The notes under the pieces were generated by a model. The model was given only the letters and a program-made list of their open reading frames with translations. It was not told the DNA's origin and ran no database searches. A stretch of DNA of 64,000 bases from a bacterium (lineage in GTDB: Bacteria > Bacteroidota > Ignavibacteria > SZUA-365): positions 62,001 through 126,000 of the forward strand of contig JAHLLD010000001.1 of assembly GCA_020444325.1 (NCBI GenBank), written 5' to 3'. Shown piece after piece: positions 45,652 to 54,764 of the stretch; positions within the stretch are counted from its first letter, which is position 1, and every line of letters starts with the position of its first letter. The translations under genes were made by a program, and so were the position numbers.

Positions 45652-47628
45652 TCACTTCAGCACGGTCATCAACCTCGACTGTGTGACTTCTCCGATGTCC
45701 ATGCGGCAGATATAGGTCCCGTTTTGGAGCGTCGATACGTCGAAGTCCTGCACGTGATGGCCAGGCTCGTATGTCCGCTCCCTGACCTGCTGTACGGCAC
45801 GACCCAGCATGTCGTAGATGGTAAAACGAACATTGCCTCGTTTTGCGACCTGAAATGAGACATTTGTCTTACCTGCGGCTGGATTTGGGTAGAGGCTCTG
45901 CAGCATGCTCCGTTGAGGAACTGGTGTGATGATATCACTTGTGATCGGCGGCGAGCTGCAGGTGTCTACACTCACGTAGTCGATCTCATAGCGGACAGGA
46001 AACTGTGATGTGTCTATGTCAAATCCCGGCCAATTTCCGCCGATTGCAAGGTTCAGGATGACGAAAAACGGCCTGTGGAACTCTGCGGTACCGTTTATTC
46101 CATCCTTGATATTGGCTATGTGATATTGGACACCATCAAGGATCCAGATGATTGATTCCTGATCCCAGAACACGGTGTATACATGCCATTCACCCGGATC
46201 AAACCCTGTCGTTCCGCCGTAGTCAGCCTGGCAGGTATCCCACCAGTGCATCGCACCGTGTACGTTGTCTGAAGTATTTATGTGTTCCATGATGTCAATC
46301 TCACCACAGGCCGGCCAGGCAACGAAAGGAAACGATGTTCCAAGCATCCATGCAGCGGACCAGGCCCCCTGCACCTGAGGGACCCTGGCACGAACTGAAA
46401 CACAGCCATATTTCATGCACTTGAGTCCCTGTGTCTTCAGGCGTGCAGAGGTGAACGCACGGCCATTGTAATCTTCATGGTGTGCTTCAATGACAAGTAC
46501 AGTGTCCTCAATACGTGCATTCGTGTTCCTGTCCGTATAGTACTGCTGCTCGTTGTTTCCCCATCCATTGACACCCGTTCCAATGTCGAAAGTCCAGATG
46601 TTGCTGTCAATTTCAGGGCCATTGAAATCATCCCTCCATGTAGTTTCCTCACAGGCTGAATCCGGCGGAATCGAACTTGAGCGATACACTCCTTTCGTTC
46701 TCGTGCCTGCATAGAGGTAGCCGTTTCCATCTGAGCAAAGTGCAGTGATATCGGGGTCGCAGAGGCCGTCGTTGATCTCTGTCCAGCTGTCAGCATGATT
46801 GAGGGACATGAACACCCCTCCTCCATTCGTCCCTGCATACACCGTGTCATGGTCAACACACAGGGCACGCACATCCATGTTGAGGAGTCCCTCATTGACT
46901 GCTGTCCAATCCGCATTGTCCTGCTGTGAGCGGAAAATGCCGGAGGAGCCGCCGAGGTAGATGAAATCAGGTTCATGGACGGCCAGAATCGGCATCCCTG
47001 TCTGAGCCACCTTGCCAAAACTGTTCCTCAGGGCTCCATTCTCCAGGTGTATGGTGTCGACATAAACGGAGTCATTCAATTCGTAGGCAGCATAGAGCAA
47101 CTTGTCCATCGAAATCGCAATGGCACGGATATTTCCCAAGGTATGCCCCGTGTATTCAGCAGTATCAGCAAGACCGTCGAATCTGTACAGGCTCGTCCAA
47201 GCTGCCATGTAGGTCGTATCCGCATCGAAGGCGAACCCCCAGACCATGCTTGAATCCTCCCAGACCCTTGTCCAGCTCTGTCCATCATCTGTCGATCGGT
47301 GTGCCTGACCAAGCCCTCCGATGAAGACCCAGTCCCTGTCATTGATGCCGATACAGGTGACATTTGTTCCGATCAGGCTGGAATCCGTTATATCCCAGGT
47401 GTAGCCATGGTCGGTAGACCGATACACGCCATCATATGCAGTTCCTGCATAAACGTGTCCCTTGGAATTCACGGCCAGGCAGGTGATCTCACGATACTCA
47501 CCTGCCGGAGGATTCAAGTCCGGTCCATACGTGGGCACCCATCCTCGCTGTGCTGAGAGCTGCTGGACATTCACACACAGAACGATAAGCAGTGTCGTTG
47601 TCAATGTTTGTCGAATCAGGCAATTCAT
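45652..47628 (-). CDS. Secreted GH16 enzyme with beta-propeller-like repeats and T9SS signal
   Basis: The 658-residue protein has a signal peptide (~1-26), BNR/YCF48-like repeats (~45-320: VYAGTAYDGVYRSTDHGYTW, VYAGTNGGGVFMS, LYAGTRTKGVYRS), a GH16 beta-jelly-roll domain (~330-572) with the catalytic motif GEIDIMEH at 442-449 (Glu nucleophile and acid/base) and a C-terminal type IX sorting domain (~580-658: LYPNPAAGKTNVSF, IYDMLGRAV, GTYICRMDIG). It probably cleaves a beta-1,3- or beta-1,3/1,4-glucan or galactan outside the cell. GGAGG precedes ATG 47628. It is 13 bp from the gene upstream, so it belongs to the 50.8-45.7 kb operon. Confidence 0.92.
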   Translation of the reverse strand: MNCLIRQTLTTTLLIVLCVNVQQLSAQRGWVPTYGPDLNPPAGEYREITCLAVNSKGHVYAGTAYDGVYRSTDHGYTWDITDSSLIGTNVTCIGINDRDWVFIGGLGQAHRSTDDGQSWTRVWEDSSMVWGFAFDADTTYMAAWTSLYRFDGLADTAEYTGHTLGNIRAIAISMDKLLYAAYELNDSVYVDTIHLENGALRNSFGKVAQTGMPILAVHEPDFIYLGGSSGIFRSQQDNADWTAVNEGLLNMDVRALCVDHDTVYAGTNGGGVFMSLNHADSWTEINDGLCDPDITALCSDGNGYLYAGTRTKGVYRSSSIPPDSACEETTWRDDFNGPEIDSNIWTFDIGTGVNGWGNNEQQYYTDRNTNARIEDTVLVIEAHHEDYNGRAFTSARLKTQGLKCMKYGCVSVRARVPQVQGAWSAAWMLGTSFPFVAWPACGEIDIMEHINTSDNVHGAMHWWDTCQADYGGTTGFDPGEWHVYTVFWDQESIIWILDGVQYHIANIKDGINGTAEFHRPFFVILNLAIGGNWPGFDIDTSQFPVRYEIDYVSVDTCSSPPITSDIITPVPQRSMLQSLYPNPAAGKTNVSFQVAKRGNVRFTIYDMLGRAVQQVRERTYEPGHHVQDFDVSTLQNGTYICRMDIGEVTQSRLMTVLK

Positions 47629-47641
47629 GTATCCTCCAAAT

Positions 47642-49273
47642 TCACAGTCTGACTTTGTTGCAGTGATCGGTACAGGAACCCGGAAGTTCGACCTCCACTG
47701 TGATCACTCCTTCTCCGTCACCCTTCTCCTTTTTGACTTCCTGTCTGACATGGTTGATGTACTCCGCCGGTGCGTGCTGAAGCTGTGTCTCCCGGCAACA
47801 GGACAACAGTCTCTCCACATATGTTTCCAGGACTTCTTCATTCTCTGAGCAGAGAGCTCCATACACGATCTCATCTTTTGTGCTGAGTGTGAGAGGGGCA
47901 CGAAACTGTTTCTTCACTGGATCCGTCTCGAGCTGTTCCAGTGGACCAATCGTGATATCAACACCACCCTCAAATACAGCGGCCTGCATCGCAGACGGAA
48001 ACTGTGAGCGCAGATAGGGCACTGTTGGCACATCTGCACACACAATTTTCTGGGCTTCCCTGGCTTTCTCTTCCATCTCGCGTGCACGCTCGGGTGTAAA
48101 CCGGCTCAGGTCCAGATACAGCGTTCCACCGGCAGAATCCATCGGGAATAGGTTTTTAACGGTGTGCATGAGATCAATCATCGAAGGACCACGATAGATT
48201 CCTTCTTCCTTTCCCAGATAGGCAATGAACTCACCAAACCTTCCCTCAGGCACTTCTTCAAGTACGATATATGTATAGTGAGGTGAATCCTGATTGAACC
48301 TGCTGACGATGCGCTGTTCCTCTGCCGCATGGTAGAGTGCGTTCTCCGTTTGACGATCCAACTTTCCCGATACCTCAATTGCCATCTCTTTCTGAAATTC
48401 ACTGACAAGTGCTTTCATTTCCTCGATTCTTGAGGCAATCCAGGGTACTGCACCTGCATAACCGGCATCCCTGAACTGTTCAAGATGCCTGCGATTGACC
48501 TTCTCCCATACATCATCCTGGCTTTGTGTATCCTCCAGGTCCACTGCTTTGATGAGTCCGAGTCCTTCATCTTCTTCGCCAAACACAGCGGATGAAAGCA
48601 GAACGAGTTCTATTGTATCATCCGTGAGGTTCTCTATCACCAGGTGTTTATGATCTCCGAATGCTTCCAGCTGATCTGCATATTGCAGTTCCATCCTTTG
48701 CCGCTTAACACGTGAGGCAGTGTAATAGTCCTTGACCATTTCCCTGGCCTCGCTGATAAATTCGGATTTGACACCATCGTTTTCGAGCGCCTCAGACACC
48801 CTCTTGATGAAGCGCTTCAGGGAAATTGACCGGCCCCGTATTCTGAGAATTCCCTGATCCATCGCTGTCTGCAGTGGCATCACCCGATCATCTTCATCTC
48901 CTTCAATGCGCACGAATGCCTTAGATCTGTCGGTAAGGAGATAGTGGTACCGTGTTTTGACATTCGGGGCATCTCGTGTGTGGTCCATGCAGAATGCGTC
49001 CGCATCTTTTTTCATGCGTGGAGAGAGACGATAGCTCCCTTTGAGCAATCCCATACGTTGAGCCGCCTCCACAGCCACCGTGGAGAAAAGGAGGAGCAGC
49101 AATACATTGAGTATGATCAGCAGCGCATATCGATGCAATGCCGTTTTTCCCTTCCTGTTCTGCATGCTCAGGGGGTATCCTGGAGTGGCACGTTGCCCCA
49201 GCAAATTATTTGCAGAAATTTCGGAGAGTACAGGTGTTGTGGCATGCAAATCTCCAGCCCGTGTCCGTGACAT
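47642..49273 (-). CDS. Membrane-anchored protein of unknown function
   Basis: From ATG 49273, which has AGGAG at good distance, the product is 543 residues. It has one membrane segment at about residues 51-68 (LLIILNVLLLLLFSTVAVEA); the rest is hydrophilic and helix-rich with many Glu/Lys pairs, and the C-terminus holds two Cys-containing stretches (LLSCCRE and GSCTDHC). The segment EVSGKLDRQTENALYHA vaguely recalls peptidoglycan-binding repeats, which I do not consider sufficient. I do not recognise the family. It lies between an unknown exported protein and the GH16 enzyme on the same transcript. Confidence 0.8.
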   Translation of the reverse strand: MSRTRAGDLHATTPVLSEISANNLLGQRATPGYPLSMQNRKGKTALHRYALLIILNVLLLLLFSTVAVEAAQRMGLLKGSYRLSPRMKKDADAFCMDHTRDAPNVKTRYHYLLTDRSKAFVRIEGDEDDRVMPLQTAMDQGILRIRGRSISLKRFIKRVSEALENDGVKSEFISEAREMVKDYYTASRVKRQRMELQYADQLEAFGDHKHLVIENLTDDTIELVLLSSAVFGEEDEGLGLIKAVDLEDTQSQDDVWEKVNRRHLEQFRDAGYAGAVPWIASRIEEMKALVSEFQKEMAIEVSGKLDRQTENALYHAAEEQRIVSRFNQDSPHYTYIVLEEVPEGRFGEFIAYLGKEEGIYRGPSMIDLMHTVKNLFPMDSAGGTLYLDLSRFTPERAREMEEKAREAQKIVCADVPTVPYLRSQFPSAMQAAVFEGGVDITIGPLEQLETDPVKKQFRAPLTLSTKDEIVYGALCSENEEVLETYVERLLSCCRETQLQHAPAEYINHVRQEVKKEKGDGEGVITVEVELPGSCTDHCNKVRL

Positions 49274-49432
49274 AATCATTCTCCTGCACATTGGAACAGT
49301 TGATGAAAATGGACAACCCGCCGTCGGCGAAAACACCGTACAACATGATCGGGAAATCTTTTGTCGCTGAGTCGGCATAATGTGAAAAAATTCACCGAGA
49401 AAAAAATTGGTCCATCGATAACATTACATGCA

Positions 49433-49480
49433 GTGGACCGGGAAGCCTCCAGGGTGAAACCTGGAAGCCTCCCGGACCAC
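49433..49480. terminator. Strong hairpin between two unknown genes
   Basis: Arms at 49,433-49,453 (GTGGACCGGGAAGCCTCC, AGG) and 49,460-49,480 pair over 21 bp with three mismatches and a 6-nt loop. It lies 8 bp after the stop of the exported protein gene. There is no T-run, so it could be an mRNA processing/stability hairpin that lets the downstream genes be transcribed at a lower level, and not a full terminator. Confidence 0.6.
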
Positions 49481-49488
49481 CACATCAC

Positions 49489-50775
49489 CTAGTCTACCGG
49501 AAGCATCACTGTCGGAGTACGAATGATGTGGCCGGAGTCGGCATACCTGATTTGTCTCAGAAAAGACTGCCAGGAAGCTGGATGATGCTTTTTCACCCAG
49601 CGGTAGAATGCTGCAATGCGCATGAAACTGGTTGTGGCATCGTAGACCTGGGGACAGATATTGCGGATCAGCTCGGGACGTGCCGCCAGTGCCTGACTGT
49701 ACTCATCAAGATGAACGACAGAATCTCCGTGCGCCCTTGTTTCCGCATCTATCAGTAGTTTTTCCAGTTCATACTGATCAAGGCTGATGGCCAGCGAAAG
49801 CGGAGACGGGACTCTGTCATCATGCTCACCGGCTATCACGTGAAGATGGCGAGTGAGACGGACAGCACGATTGCGATGAAATGGAGTGAGCTGTGTTTGC
49901 CTGCCTTCATTCTGTGTCAGCCTCTCATCTCTGAGTACTCGTCGGATGGAGTCCTCTATGTGACGTTCATCATACGAATCATAATCCCTCAGCGCCTTCC
50001 AGAAACGCCAGTAGGGCAAGCCCGTCAGATTGAGTTGACCATCTCCAGCTGAAAAGGTGATCGTCTGCTCATAATCAGAGATGATGTAGCTTCTGAAAGC
50101 ATTATCTCCCCAGAATTGTTCGTTGAACAATTCGAGAGCGAGCCAACCTCGAAAACCTGAAGCCAGATCCGGTTCATGCTCTCCAGCGCAGAGAAGGTAA
50201 TCACCCCTGTATCTGGGAAGATACCGTGAATTCGATCCCATCAGCAGCTTATCCACCTGCCAGAGTCTCCAGCCAATGCACCTGTCCCGGACGCTCTCAT
50301 GCAGTCCGATGACCTTTCCACCCTGCCGATACACGTTACGTGTACGTGTCCCGTCATCATCCGCCAACCTGTGGAACAGCGTCATGCAGGTTTTCACTTC
50401 CGAATCGACAAAGCGGGCTGCGGGAATGGCTATCCACAACGGGATAGGTATGGCAACCTCATTCCCGTCGAGGGAAACCGTGATTCTCTGATCCCGTGAG
50501 CCAGCATCATAGCGCAGCTTCACATCAGCCGGTTTTACTCCATCTGCCGGCTGAGCCACTGCATCGAATGCTACTCCCCCGGTACGATAGTGATACCATT
50601 GACTGAGAAAGCCCGGGTACACCCCGGTGGTGTCGGACAACACCTCCACCGCATCATATTCAAATACGACACCGGGAAAGCTCACCTGCGCATGAAGCAC
50701 TGGTATAGCTGGCTGAAACAGCAGAACAGCAAGCAGAAAGCCCGTAAAACTGAAAAAATGGAAAAATCTGATCAT
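49489..50775 (-). CDS. Exported protein of unknown function
   Basis: The 428-residue product has a signal peptide (FFHFFSFTGFLLAVLLFQPAIPVLHAQ) and no lipobox, so it is periplasmic or secreted. It is rich in Tyr, Trp and Arg, with DNAFRSYIISDYEQTI, and several paired charged segments. I do not recognise the family. AGGAGG lies 5 bp before ATG 50775 (2 bp before ATG 50778). A -24/-12 promoter-like site is at 50,814-50,829, giving a leader of about 28 nt. It is the first gene of the operon ending with the T9SS GH16 enzyme. Confidence 0.82.
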   Translation of the reverse strand: MIRFFHFFSFTGFLLAVLLFQPAIPVLHAQVSFPGVVFEYDAVEVLSDTTGVYPGFLSQWYHYRTGGVAFDAVAQPADGVKPADVKLRYDAGSRDQRITVSLDGNEVAIPIPLWIAIPAARFVDSEVKTCMTLFHRLADDDGTRTRNVYRQGGKVIGLHESVRDRCIGWRLWQVDKLLMGSNSRYLPRYRGDYLLCAGEHEPDLASGFRGWLALELFNEQFWGDNAFRSYIISDYEQTITFSAGDGQLNLTGLPYWRFWKALRDYDSYDERHIEDSIRRVLRDERLTQNEGRQTQLTPFHRNRAVRLTRHLHVIAGEHDDRVPSPLSLAISLDQYELEKLLIDAETRAHGDSVVHLDEYSQALAARPELIRNICPQVYDATTSFMRIAAFYRWVKKHHPASWQSFLRQIRYADSGHIIRTPTVMLPVD

Positions 50776-50813
50776 CATAACCTCCTGTGAGTAATTATGG
50801 GTACCATTATTGC

Positions 50814-50829
50814 GGCAAGATCCGGGCCA
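50814..50829 (-). promoter_or_regulatory. Sigma-54-type promoter of the exported-protein/GH16 operon
   Basis: On the minus strand the sequence TGGCCCGGATCTTGCC matches the sigma-54 consensus TGGCACG-N4-TTGCW except at one position of the -24 box and the last base. GG and GC are spaced by the required 10 bp. The predicted start of transcription is near 50,803, about 28 bp before ATG 50775. Confidence 0.7.
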
Positions 50830-50886
50830 AAGAGCTTACCCCTTGTAATTCATGCACTTACTCACACAACATTTGTACGGCAACTT

Positions 50887-50918
50887 GGGAGAATCTCCCA
50901 TGGAGCAGAATTTTTCCC
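50887..50918. promoter_or_regulatory. Paired activator-binding sites (UAS), 5' of exported-protein operon
   Basis: Site 1, GGGAGAATCTCCC (50,887-50,899), is palindromic. Site 2, CAGAATTTTTCCC (50,906-50,918), has a degenerate left half. Centres are 19 bp apart, about 90 and 109 bp upstream of the predicted sigma-54 start. The same layout occurs at 56,181-56,213. They are candidates for binding by the activator encoded at 51,122. Confidence 0.6.
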
Positions 50919-51082
50919 ATATTCTCACATTGTCAGATTGCTTTGCATGTCGGTATCACCTTCCTGTGTGCGCAATCCCCACCTTGCGACTTTCACGGTA
51001 AACGGCTAGTTTTCTCCTGAATCACGATATCCCGAGGTTTCTTCTCCCCATCACAGCGGATTCATCCTGCTGTTCATGATAC

Positions 51083-51098
51083 TGGGGTCAAGCCTGCA
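51083..51098 (+). promoter_or_regulatory. Weak -24/-12-like site before the activator gene
   Basis: TGGGGTCAAGCCTGCA keeps GG-N10-GC but the rest of the -24 box differs from consensus. The predicted start would leave a leader of only about 12 nt before ATG 51122. It may be chance; the gene may instead have an ordinary promoter. Confidence 0.25.
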
Positions 51099-51121
51099 TT
51101 CCATCACCCTGCGAGGCGGCC

Positions 51122-52957
51122 ATGATCACTTCACACATCCTCTACCTCTCCGATTTTACACAGGATAACGAGACGCTTGAGCTCTGCGGGTCGGGTCAAT
51201 CCCCCAAAAACGAGCAAGCCTTCCTTTCTCTAAGCTGCACCGGCAGGGGCTGGTTAACCAAAGCAGAGGACGGTCTATCTCTCAAGCTTACGGGAGACTT
51301 TTCACACGTGGTCATTACCCATGAACACAATGAATACCCGTGGGAAGGCTCTTGTACCTCTCTTGAAGTCGGTGATGTGCTGACACTGGATGAAAAAGAG
51401 AAAATATTCCTGCTTGATGAGAGCAGTACACTTCAGGCAGATGTGGAAAATGCACATCAGATGCTCGGAACCTTGCTCAGCATCCTTCGCACATTTCCCG
51501 CAGACAGGCACGGACGCAATACGCTGGACCCCTTCACCATTGTCAAACGGTTCAGTTCACAGTTGCAAAAGGCACTGGGTGCAACAGGAAGATATGTCTC
51601 GTACTCAAGGCCGGGTGAGTCAGATGAAAATTGGAATGTTGAAGCAGACACAGCAGGAAAACGAATCCATGCTTCCGAACTCATCCAGAAGGCCCTGGTC
51701 AAGGTCAACAGGACCCTGATGATTGATACATCAACAGAGCTTCACAACGAATACAAAGGTGAACTGGATTATGATAAAGTGCTCGTTGCTCCGTTGTACC
51801 GCGATAATAAACGGAACGGCTACATGATGTTCACCTGGGATACCCCAGAGATTGCAGAAGATACCACTCTTATGCTCTCAACTGTAGCTGTGAATGCGCT
51901 CGATATGGTTCTGTTCCAGAATGAACTGTTCTCAACGCTGAATGTTTCAACCACACGCACAGCAAACGCTGCAAATGGTATTGGAACGGAAGCTCAGCTG
52001 AGTAAGAGCTTCGATACCATAATTGAGACTCGCATGAAGCCCCTGGCAAAACACACAGTGGGAAAGGAGAAATCCATACTGCTGCTCGGTGAATCGGGAT
52101 CAGGGAAAGGCTACATGGCAAAGAAGTTTCATGAAAAGTTCTATGGTGACAAAAAGTGGAAAGAAATCAATCTCATGGAATTTTCCTCGGACCTGCGCAT
52201 ATCAAAACTTACGGGATGGAAGAAAGGAAGCTTCACAGGAGCACATGAAAACTACAAGGGTGTCTTCCATGAAGTGGGGGATGGTGTTCTCTTCATTGAT
52301 GAGTTCGGCGATCTCAGCACTGACCAACAGGTTGCACTGCTTACCATGCTGGGTTCAAAAAAATACTCTCGAGTCGGGGAGGAAACTGTACAAGACATTA
52401 AGTGCAAGATAGTTGCAGCAACAAACCGCCATCTCCCCACACTCATCCGGGAAGGAAAGTTCCGTGAAGACCTACTCCATCGCTTCTTCGCAGTCAGGAT
52501 TCCACCGTTGAATGAACGTCGCTATGACATTGCGAAAATTATCCGCGAGTATCTTAAGGATAACGAATTGAATATGTCAAAAGATGCCTTCAACTACCTT
52601 ATCAAACAAGACTATACAGAAGCAAACAACTGGCTCATCAGGAAAATCCTGGATCATCTCCACATTTATTATACAACCGAGGGCAAACAAGGGAAGTGGA
52701 ATGTGCAGGTGGTCAGGACTGCATGGGAAGAAGTGATGGACCTCTACGGGGGAGAAGTTTCAGGTCAGGCCCCCTATTTCCAGACCTTCTCTTTTATGGA
52801 ATTTGATCAGCTCAAGCATGAATATGTTGTCGCAGTTGAAAGCATAGAAGGGAACAAAGGTCTCAAACCTCGTCAAATAGCCAAGAAACTTCATATTGAG
52901 TTTACAACCTATGTTCATTGGTTAGGCTGGACACCTAGTGACAGGGAGGATACATGA
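51122..52957 (+). CDS. Sigma-54-dependent activator: N-terminal FHA-like, GAF, AAA+, HTH
   Basis: The 611-residue protein has an N-terminal beta-rich region (~1-105), a GAF domain (~113-270, VLVAPLYRDNKRNGYMMF), an AAA+ domain with Walker A GESGSGKG (323-330), the sigma-54 contact loop GSFTGA (369-374; usually GAFTGA), Walker B VLFIDEFGDLS (389-399) and arginine finger FREDLLHRF (447-455), and a C-terminal HTH (LKPRQIAKKLHIEFTTYV). The N-terminal part is FHA-like in length and ending (LEVGDVLTLD) but lacks the canonical phospho-threonine motif. It should bind UAS sites and drive sigma-54 promoters. ATGA overlap couples it to the kinase gene. It is the probable regulator of the island. Confidence 0.88.
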   Translation: MITSHILYLSDFTQDNETLELCGSGQSPKNEQAFLSLSCTGRGWLTKAEDGLSLKLTGDFSHVVITHEHNEYPWEGSCTSLEVGDVLTLDEKEKIFLLDESSTLQADVENAHQMLGTLLSILRTFPADRHGRNTLDPFTIVKRFSSQLQKALGATGRYVSYSRPGESDENWNVEADTAGKRIHASELIQKALVKVNRTLMIDTSTELHNEYKGELDYDKVLVAPLYRDNKRNGYMMFTWDTPEIAEDTTLMLSTVAVNALDMVLFQNELFSTLNVSTTRTANAANGIGTEAQLSKSFDTIIETRMKPLAKHTVGKEKSILLLGESGSGKGYMAKKFHEKFYGDKKWKEINLMEFSSDLRISKLTGWKKGSFTGAHENYKGVFHEVGDGVLFIDEFGDLSTDQQVALLTMLGSKKYSRVGEETVQDIKCKIVAATNRHLPTLIREGKFREDLLHRFFAVRIPPLNERRYDIAKIIREYLKDNELNMSKDAFNYLIKQDYTEANNWLIRKILDHLHIYYTTEGKQGKWNVQVVRTAWEEVMDLYGGEVSGQAPYFQTFSFMEFDQLKHEYVVAVESIEGNKGLKPRQIAKKLHIEFTTYVHWLGWTPSDREDT

Positions 52958-54312
52958 CCTGGCACCGGAAAACAGAGGGCGGTGGCAACGTACACATCGT
53001 GCGGAATGATCTTGGTGTGGAAGGGATAAAAAAAACACACCAACTACGGAAGGGGGAAACAATCGAACAATGCCAGAAACTGCTCTCAGCCCTGAGAACG
53101 GCACACAGTGAGGGCGCTGCCATACCGAATATCTTCGACGGCGATGTGGAGAAAGACGGATACTGGATGGTGATGGAGAGAATTCCTCTGCAGCATGCCG
53201 GTCTTGTATTCAAGCCTTCAAGTCATGGAGCAAACTCAGCAGAATTGTACGGAAGTATAAGGCATCTTCTTGTACAGATACTTCGCACACTTGAAATTCT
53301 TCACAGATATGAGATTATTCATCAGGACATCAAGCCTGAGAATATCCTCTGTGATCCGGTCAGTCAGGAATATTTTCTGATTGATTTTGGTGAGTCGAAA
53401 ACAAAAGAATACTATCTGGATCCACCCGATACCATTCCTGGCCGCAACAGCATATATGCTCCCACAGAGTACAGAACCCCGGAATCCTGGGACCTCTACT
53501 CCCTGGGGCTTACGGCAGCTGTATTGCTTACACATACGAAATTCAGCAGAGTTGTCAACCCAGCTGAAGTATCTACGAAACGTCTTTCCATATTTCAAAA
53601 ACTCAAGCAAATGCCAGGGCTCCCGACTGATATCCGGCAGGTCCTTGACCGAACACTTGCAGTTGATGTACGTGAGCAACCCGTATCCGCAAGGGAGCTT
53701 CTGGATATACTTGAGCCACCACCTCCAGAAAGGACATTGTCATTCCTGCAAAAACTGACTCTGGTTGTCCTGCTGCTTGTAGCAATGACCTCGCTTACAT
53801 ACTTCAGCTTTTTCAACAATGCATCCGGAGTAGACAACATCCCTGCACAACCATTGGATAAAGTTGTGACAGATACAAATGTGCAAGTGCAACCGGGTGA
53901 ACAAAGGTCAGGACAGGATAATACCCAAGCGGAAAAGCCGGGAAACATTGCTGGGAAGCGGACCCCGGTTCTGCACATAGAACATCCGACAGCAGGACAA
54001 TTCTGTGCTGAAATTAACACTGTCCGGGGGAAGGCCATGCCAGGCAGTCGTGTTGAGGTATTTGTTTCTGAGAAAAAAGATGGTGGCCGCACATGGTATG
54101 CTCAGAAGGCAGCAATCTCCCGGCAGGACAGCACCTGGGAAACCGCTGTACATATAGGCGGCAACAAAACCGAGCACGGGACGGAGTTTGAGATCGTTGT
54201 GATTACCGGTCTGTCAGACACAATTGCCTATGGTACCCAGGTTGAAAATCTGCCTGAAAAGGGCATTCGCAATACCGTTGTCGTGAAATGCAGGAACATT
54301 GACCGACAATGA
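52954..54312 (+). CDS. Transmembrane Ser/Thr protein kinase with unusual ectodomain
   Basis: The 452-residue protein has a kinase domain (~5-255) with a Gly-rich loop, catalytic lysine K26 in GIKK, HQDIKPEN (123-130), DFG (144-146) and the APTE segment near 169 as in PknB-like enzymes. One membrane helix is at ~264-286. The outer part (~338-445) holds VRGKAMPGSRVEVFVSEKK and WYAQKAAISRQDSTWETAV, which resemble the downstream lipoprotein. The N-terminal kinase is cytoplasmic, so it can signal to the activator. Overlap with the activator gene by 4 bp implies a dedicated pair. The kinase core is divergent but appears active. Confidence 0.88.
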   Translation: MTWHRKTEGGGNVHIVRNDLGVEGIKKTHQLRKGETIEQCQKLLSALRTAHSEGAAIPNIFDGDVEKDGYWMVMERIPLQHAGLVFKPSSHGANSAELYGSIRHLLVQILRTLEILHRYEIIHQDIKPENILCDPVSQEYFLIDFGESKTKEYYLDPPDTIPGRNSIYAPTEYRTPESWDLYSLGLTAAVLLTHTKFSRVVNPAEVSTKRLSIFQKLKQMPGLPTDIRQVLDRTLAVDVREQPVSARELLDILEPPPPERTLSFLQKLTLVVLLLVAMTSLTYFSFFNNASGVDNIPAQPLDKVVTDTNVQVQPGEQRSGQDNTQAEKPGNIAGKRTPVLHIEHPTAGQFCAEINTVRGKAMPGSRVEVFVSEKKDGGRTWYAQKAAISRQDSTWETAVHIGGNKTEHGTEFEIVVITGLSDTIAYGTQVENLPEKGIRNTVVVKCRNIDRQ

Positions 54313-54341
54313 GTCCTTTCTAACAAACCAAGGAGTACAAT

Positions 54342-54761
54342 ATGAAACACCTGCTTCTCATTCTTCTCAGCATTTCCATGTTTTCCGTTTCCTGTGCACA
54401 GGATGTCGAGAAGGGCAGCGACATGGAGTCCCTTGAAATCAGCATCCTTGACCCGGAGGCAGATGGTACTGTTTCGACAAAATATCGTGTAAAGGGCACT
54501 GTCTCTGATCCAGAAGTAGAGGTCTGGGTTATTGTCCTTGCTGAGGAAGTCGGTGAATACTGGGTGCAGGGACGTGCAACGGTAAAAAGTGATGGAAGCT
54601 GGTCCATCATCTGTCACTTCGGTGAAGCCGGGACACCGAGTGGGACACCGTTTGTCATTCAGGCAGTCGTCAATCCGGAAGAGGACATTGATACGGGTGA
54701 TAAACTGGACTACTGGCCGGAAGCAGAAGGAGCTTCCGACCCGGTGTCCGTGCAGAGGTAG
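54342..54761 (+). CDS. Lipoprotein with same domain as the kinase ectodomain
   Basis: The 139-residue protein has a lipobox with modified Cys18 (SVSC). Residues ~31-125 hold VKGTVSDPEVEVWVIV, YWVQGRATVKSDGSWSIIC and GTPFVIQAVV, which match the order and spacing of motifs in the kinase ectodomain: a V-x-G turn, VEV strand, W/Y-x-V/A-Q strand, D-x-x-W strand and hydrophobic final strand. It has a 29-bp spacer and AAGGAG ribosome-binding site after the kinase gene. It could be a decoy or a sensing partner at the periplasmic or outer-membrane surface; inference. Confidence 0.82.
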   Translation: MKHLLLILLSISMFSVSCAQDVEKGSDMESLEISILDPEADGTVSTKYRVKGTVSDPEVEVWVIVLAEEVGEYWVQGRATVKSDGSWSIICHFGEAGTPSGTPFVIQAVVNPEEDIDTGDKLDYWPEAEGASDPVSVQR

Positions 54762-54764
54762 TTT

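Noticed and set aside
48301-48360. Peptidoglycan-binding motif in the unknown membrane-anchored protein (GKLDRQTENAL)
   Set aside because: The match is one short segment without the rest of the domain.
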